Shown: piece by piece, positions 6,002 to 8,861 of the stretch
Layout: every line of letters starts with the position of its first letter
Position numbering within the stretch: position 1 is the first letter of the stretch
Source: Acidobacteriota bacterium
GTDB lineage: Bacteria > Acidobacteriota > Terriglobia > Terriglobales > Acidobacteriaceae
Direction: 5' to 3'
Length of the DNA stretch: 8,861 nucleotides
Assembly: GCA_021781255.1 (NCBI GenBank)
Contig: JAJXXG010000732.1
Span: 1 to 8,861, forward strand
Made by a program: the position numbers and the translations under genes
The notes under the pieces: generated by a model
Databases searched by the model: none
Seen by the model: only the letters and a program-made list of their open reading frames with translations
What the model was told of the DNA's origin: nothing

Positions 6002-7654
6002 ATGAAGGCGTTCGACTCAATGCGGCGCAGCTTCCTGCGCACAGGCGGCATCGGAGTAGCAGCTGCCGCCATGCCCGGCATTTCGCTCACAGCCGCAGCG
6101 CGGACTGACCCTGCAGCCGCAGCGGCTGCCTCGCAGGGCGTGTTTGACGTCCGCAAGCATGGCGCAACGGGAGACGGCAAGACGTTGGACACTGCCGCCA
6201 TCAACCGCGCAATCGACGCTGCTGCCGCGGCAGGCGGCGGAGTGGTCCTCCTTCCGGCGGGAAACTACCTTTGCTTTTCCATCCGCCTCAAGAGCCAGGT
6301 CCACCTGTATCTCCAGCAGGGCAGCACCATTGTGGCGGCTGAGTCGCCAAAGCCCGGCGAGCAAACCGGCTACCATGGCGGCGTGTACGATGCGGCCGAA
6401 CCCAACACGGCATGGGACGCCTATCAGGACTACGGACACAATCACTGGCATAACTCGCTCATCTGGGGCGAAGGCATTCACGACTTCAGCATCACCGGGC
6501 CGGGACTCATCTACGGCAAGGGACTCAGCTTTGGGGCCAACCGGCCACCCCGCGGGGATTACCCGATCTATGTCGCCGAGCAGGCGGGCGTGGGCAACAA
6601 GGCCATCGCGCTCAAGAATTGCCGTAATGTGCTCCTGCGCGATTTCTCGATTCTCAAAGGCGGGCATTTCGGCCTGCTCCTCACAGGCGTCGACAACCTG
6701 ACCATCGACAACCTCAAGATTGATACCGACCGCGACGGCATGGACATCGACTGCTGCCAGAACGTGCGCGTCTCCAATTGCACCGTCAACTCGCCGTGGG
6801 ACGATGGCATCTGCCCCAAGTCGAGCTTCGCCCTCGGCTACGCGCGACCCACCAGAAACCTTACGATCACCAACTGCTGGGTCACCGGCACATACGAACT
6901 CGGCACGGTCCTCGATGGAACGTTCAAAAAGTTCGCCGAAGATGCGCACGTGGGCCGCACTGGACGCATCAAGTGCGGCACGGAATCGAATGGCGGCTTC
7001 ATCAACATCGCCATTTCAAATTGCGTGTTCGAGGGCTGCCACGGCTATGCGCTTGAGACGGTGGATGGCGCGCTGCTCGAGGACATCGCCATCACCAACA
7101 CCACCATGCGCGACCTGGTTTCCAGCCCAATCTTCATGCGCCTCGGCGCGCGTCTGCGCGGCCCAAAGGAAAGCACAAAAGTGGGCACGCTGCGGCGCAT
7201 CCTCATCAGCAACCTCGAGTGCCATAACGCGCCCATGCAATATAGCTCGATTCTGAGCGGCATCCCCGGCTACTGCATTGAAGACGTCAAGCTCTCGAAC
7301 ATTTACATTGAGACTGCCGGCGGCGCAGCGGCTGAGGCGGCGCGCCTGCAATTGCCGGAAGCGGAGAACAAGTATCCTGAACCCACGATGTTTGGAACCA
7401 CCTCAGCCTCCGGCTTTTACATGCGCCACGTGCGCAACCTGGAGATGAGTCACGTTGAGATAGCCAACCGGGCAGCCGATGCGCGTCCCGCGTTCTATCT
7501 CAGCGATGTGGAGCGCGCGGATTTCTTTGCCGTCACGGCTCCTCGCGGAGCTGACGGCGCATTCGCGCTCCATGATGTAAAGGACATGCGCATCGGCTGG
7601 AGCAGAGCGGCTGCCGACGCAACATTGCAGAGCGTCGAGAGCAAAATGTTGTAG
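6002..7654 (+). CDS. Tat-exported glycoside hydrolase family 28 (polygalacturonase-like) enzyme
   Basis: The protein has 550 residues. The N-terminus has MRRSFLRTGG (7-16), a near-ideal twin-arginine motif, then an Ala-rich hydrophobic stretch, so export to the periplasm or beyond is expected. FDVRKHGATGDGKTLDTAAI (48-67) is the standard GH28/pectin-lyase-fold opening, and a right-handed beta-helix follows. Catalytic blocks: DRDGMDID (243-250) at the N-T-D position, WDDGICPKSS (266-275) with the D267-D268 pair, and GRIK (321-324) matching R-I-K. The usual G-H-G is not seen between them; GTYELG (296-301) occupies that stretch. Family role: inverting hydrolysis of galacturonan or related pectic backbones; exo/endo mode and exact substrate are not determined. 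ATG 6002 has AAAGGA at 5989-5994, seven bases upstream. The length is larger than classic fungal enzymes (about 360), with an extended C-terminal beta-helix part. It has no close metabolic partner except possibly the receptor remnant upstream. Confidence 0.87.
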   Translation: MKAFDSMRRSFLRTGGIGVAAAAMPGISLTAAARTDPAAAAAASQGVFDVRKHGATGDGKTLDTAAINRAIDAAAAAGGGVVLLPAGNYLCFSIRLKSQVHLYLQQGSTIVAAESPKPGEQTGYHGGVYDAAEPNTAWDAYQDYGHNHWHNSLIWGEGIHDFSITGPGLIYGKGLSFGANRPPRGDYPIYVAEQAGVGNKAIALKNCRNVLLRDFSILKGGHFGLLLTGVDNLTIDNLKIDTDRDGMDIDCCQNVRVSNCTVNSPWDDGICPKSSFALGYARPTRNLTITNCWVTGTYELGTVLDGTFKKFAEDAHVGRTGRIKCGTESNGGFINIAISNCVFEGCHGYALETVDGALLEDIAITNTTMRDLVSSPIFMRLGARLRGPKESTKVGTLRRILISNLECHNAPMQYSSILSGIPGYCIEDVKLSNIYIETAGGAAAEAARLQLPEAENKYPEPTMFGTTSASGFYMRHVRNLEMSHVEIANRAADARPAFYLSDVERADFFAVTAPRGADGAFALHDVKDMRIGWSRAAADATLQSVESKML

Positions 7655-7722
7655 CTGTTTCATGCCAGGCGCGGCCAGTTCCGCACGTGACGTTGACAGC
7701 AAGCAGAATTACCGGAGAAACC

Positions 7723-8861
7723 ATGCCAGAAGCATCGTGTGATATCGGCCTGATCGGCCTCGCAGTAATGGGACAGAACCTTGTCCTCAACATGAACGAC
7801 CACGGCTACAAGGTCGCCGTCTTCAATCGCACCGTATCCAAGGTGGACGACTTTCTGGCCAACGAAGCAAAGGGCACGCAGGTCGTCGGCGCGCATTCGG
7901 TGGAAGATCTGGCCGGGCTGCTCAAGCGTCCGCGCCGCGTGATGCTGATGGTCAAGGCCGGCTCCACTGTGGATGAGATGATCGACCACGTGCTCCCGCA
8001 CCTTGAGCCGGGAGACATCATCATCGACGGCGGCAACTCGCTGTTTACTGACTCGAACCGAAGAACCAAAGATCTGGCCGCGAAAGGTATTCTCTTCATC
8101 GGCACCGGCGTTTCAGGCGGCGAGGAAGGCGCGCGCTTCGGCCCGTCCATCATGCCCGGCGGCAATCCCGCTGCGTGGCCGCACGTCAAGCCGATCTTTC
8201 AGTCGATCGCCGCCAAGGTCGAGGACGGTACGCCCTGCTGCGACTGGGTCGGAGAAGACGGCGCAGGCCACTACGTGAAAATGGTGCATAACGGCATCGA
8301 GTACGGCGATATGCAGTTGATCTGCGAAGCCTATGATCTGCTGCAGCGCGGCCTGGGGCTCACCCCCGGCGAGCTGCACGAGGTCTTTACCGACTGGAAC
8401 AAGGGCGAGCTGGACAGCTATCTGATTGAGATTTCGAGTCACATTTTTGCCGCGAAAGATGAAGACGGCAAGCCTCTCGTCGATAAAATCCTGGACACCG
8501 CCGGGCAAAAAGGCACAGGCAAGTGGACCGTCATCAGCGCGCTCGATACGGGCCAGCCCGTCACGCTCATCGGCGAGTCGGTCTTTGCGCGCTGCCTGTC
8601 CGCTCTCAAGAATGAGCGCTTGGAAGCCGCAAAAATATTGAACGGGCCCGCGCAGAACATGCCGGTCGCGGATCGCGCCGCTTTCATTGAGAATGTGCGC
8701 CGCGCGCTCTACTGCTCCAAGATCATCTCCTACGCGCAGGGCTACATGCTGTTGCGCGCCGCCGCCAGGGAAAATGGCTGGAACCTCAACATGGGCGGCA
8801 TCGCTCTCATGTGGCGCGGCGGATGCATCATTCGAAGCCGCTTCCTGGGCAGAATCAAGGA
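7723..8861 (+). CDS. gnd: 6-phosphogluconate dehydrogenase, decarboxylating (3' end outside window)
   Basis: This enzyme oxidises 6-phosphogluconate to ribulose 5-phosphate and CO2 in the cytoplasmic oxidative pentose phosphate pathway, making NADPH. 379 codons are present; the long form is about 470-480 residues, so roughly 95-100 are missing at the right edge. The dinucleotide site GLIGLAVMGQNL is at 9-20. N35-R36-T37 after the second strand is the NADP-type signature. IDGGNS (101-106), GTGVSGGEEGARFGPSIMPG (127-146) and GHYVKMVHNGIEYGDMQ (182-198) are substrate and catalytic blocks, with K186 as general base, N190, and E193 as general acid by comparison with the sheep enzyme. KGTGKWT (263-269) and WNLNMGGIALMWRGGCIIRS (353-372) fit the helical domain of the long, dimeric type. 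ATG 7723 has GGAG at 7714-7717, five bases upstream. It lies 68 bases after the GH28 gene with no clear terminator between, so readthrough is possible. Confidence 0.95.
   Translation, partial: MPEASCDIGLIGLAVMGQNLVLNMNDHGYKVAVFNRTVSKVDDFLANEAKGTQVVGAHSVEDLAGLLKRPRRVMLMVKAGSTVDEMIDHVLPHLEPGDIIIDGGNSLFTDSNRRTKDLAAKGILFIGTGVSGGEEGARFGPSIMPGGNPAAWPHVKPIFQSIAAKVEDGTPCCDWVGEDGAGHYVKMVHNGIEYGDMQLICEAYDLLQRGLGLTPGELHEVFTDWNKGELDSYLIEISSHIFAAKDEDGKPLVDKILDTAGQKGTGKWTVISALDTGQPVTLIGESVFARCLSALKNERLEAAKILNGPAQNMPVADRAAFIENVRRALYCSKIISYAQGYMLLRAAARENGWNLNMGGIALMWRGGCIIRSRFLGRIK

Noticed and set aside
5578..6204. 208-codon open frame on the minus strand across the HDOD-GH28 gap
   Set aside because: It crosses the end of the HDOD gene, a terminator-like hairpin and the start of the GH28 gene, and its translation is low-complexity without recognisable motifs.
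6017..6949. 310-codon open frame on the minus strand
   Set aside because: It is entirely antisense to the GH28 gene, whose domain and catalytic blocks are clear, and the minus translation shows no family motif.
7693..7698. Perfect TTGACA (-35 hexamer) before gnd
   Set aside because: A -10 at normal spacing would fall on the gnd ribosome site and start codon, and no TATAAT-like hexamer is present there.

Overview
The window is GC-rich bacterial DNA with closely packed genes, all on the + strand. The best guess is an Acidobacteriota (Terriglobia/Acidobacteriaceae-like) chromosome. This rests on the mix of genes: a SpoIIE-type phosphatase, a cytochrome c/FeS/NrfD cluster, an HDOD protein, a Tat-exported GH28 pectinase, and a short apparent remnant of an Oar-like TonB receptor C-terminus. 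The taxonomy is inference; there is no rRNA or marker gene that fixes it.

Layout. Bases 2-193 are the C-terminal end of a PP2C/SpoIIE-type phosphatase. A 246-base control region follows, holding a post-stop hairpin, a 38-base near-perfect palindrome and an FNR/CRP-type box. Next comes a compact three-gene unit (440-2840): a membrane-anchored tetraheme cytochrome c, a Tat-type ferredoxin subunit with ligands for four [4Fe-4S] clusters, and a NrfD/PsrC-type quinone-interacting membrane subunit. The first two genes overlap by ATGA and the third starts 17 bases later. A large polytopic membrane protein resembling the DUF2339 group (2883-4559) follows and may be cotranscribed. A 193-base leader then precedes an HDOD-domain protein (4753-5610), which ends at a probable terminator hairpin.

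The non-coding stretch 5611-6001 carries what looks like a decayed TonB-receptor C-terminus and a candidate promoter overlapping a small palindrome. It leads into a Tat-signal GH28 polygalacturonase-like enzyme (6002-7654). The last gene, 6-phosphogluconate dehydrogenase (from 7723), runs off the window end.

How the genes fit together. The cytochrome/FeS/NrfD trio forms a complete chain for moving electrons between membrane quinol and a periplasmic acceptor or donor, but no molybdoenzyme, nitrite reductase or other catalytic subunit is encoded beside it. With an FNR-like box upstream, it is best read as a respiratory quinol-cytochrome module possibly induced under low oxygen. The GH28 enzyme and Gnd concern pectin breakdown and pentose-phosphate sugar oxidation; their adjacency may be incidental. 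No mobile element, tRNA, rRNA or CRISPR array was seen, and nothing here is convincingly a wholly new system. The most unusual items are the orphan redox module with its control region and the receptor remnant.
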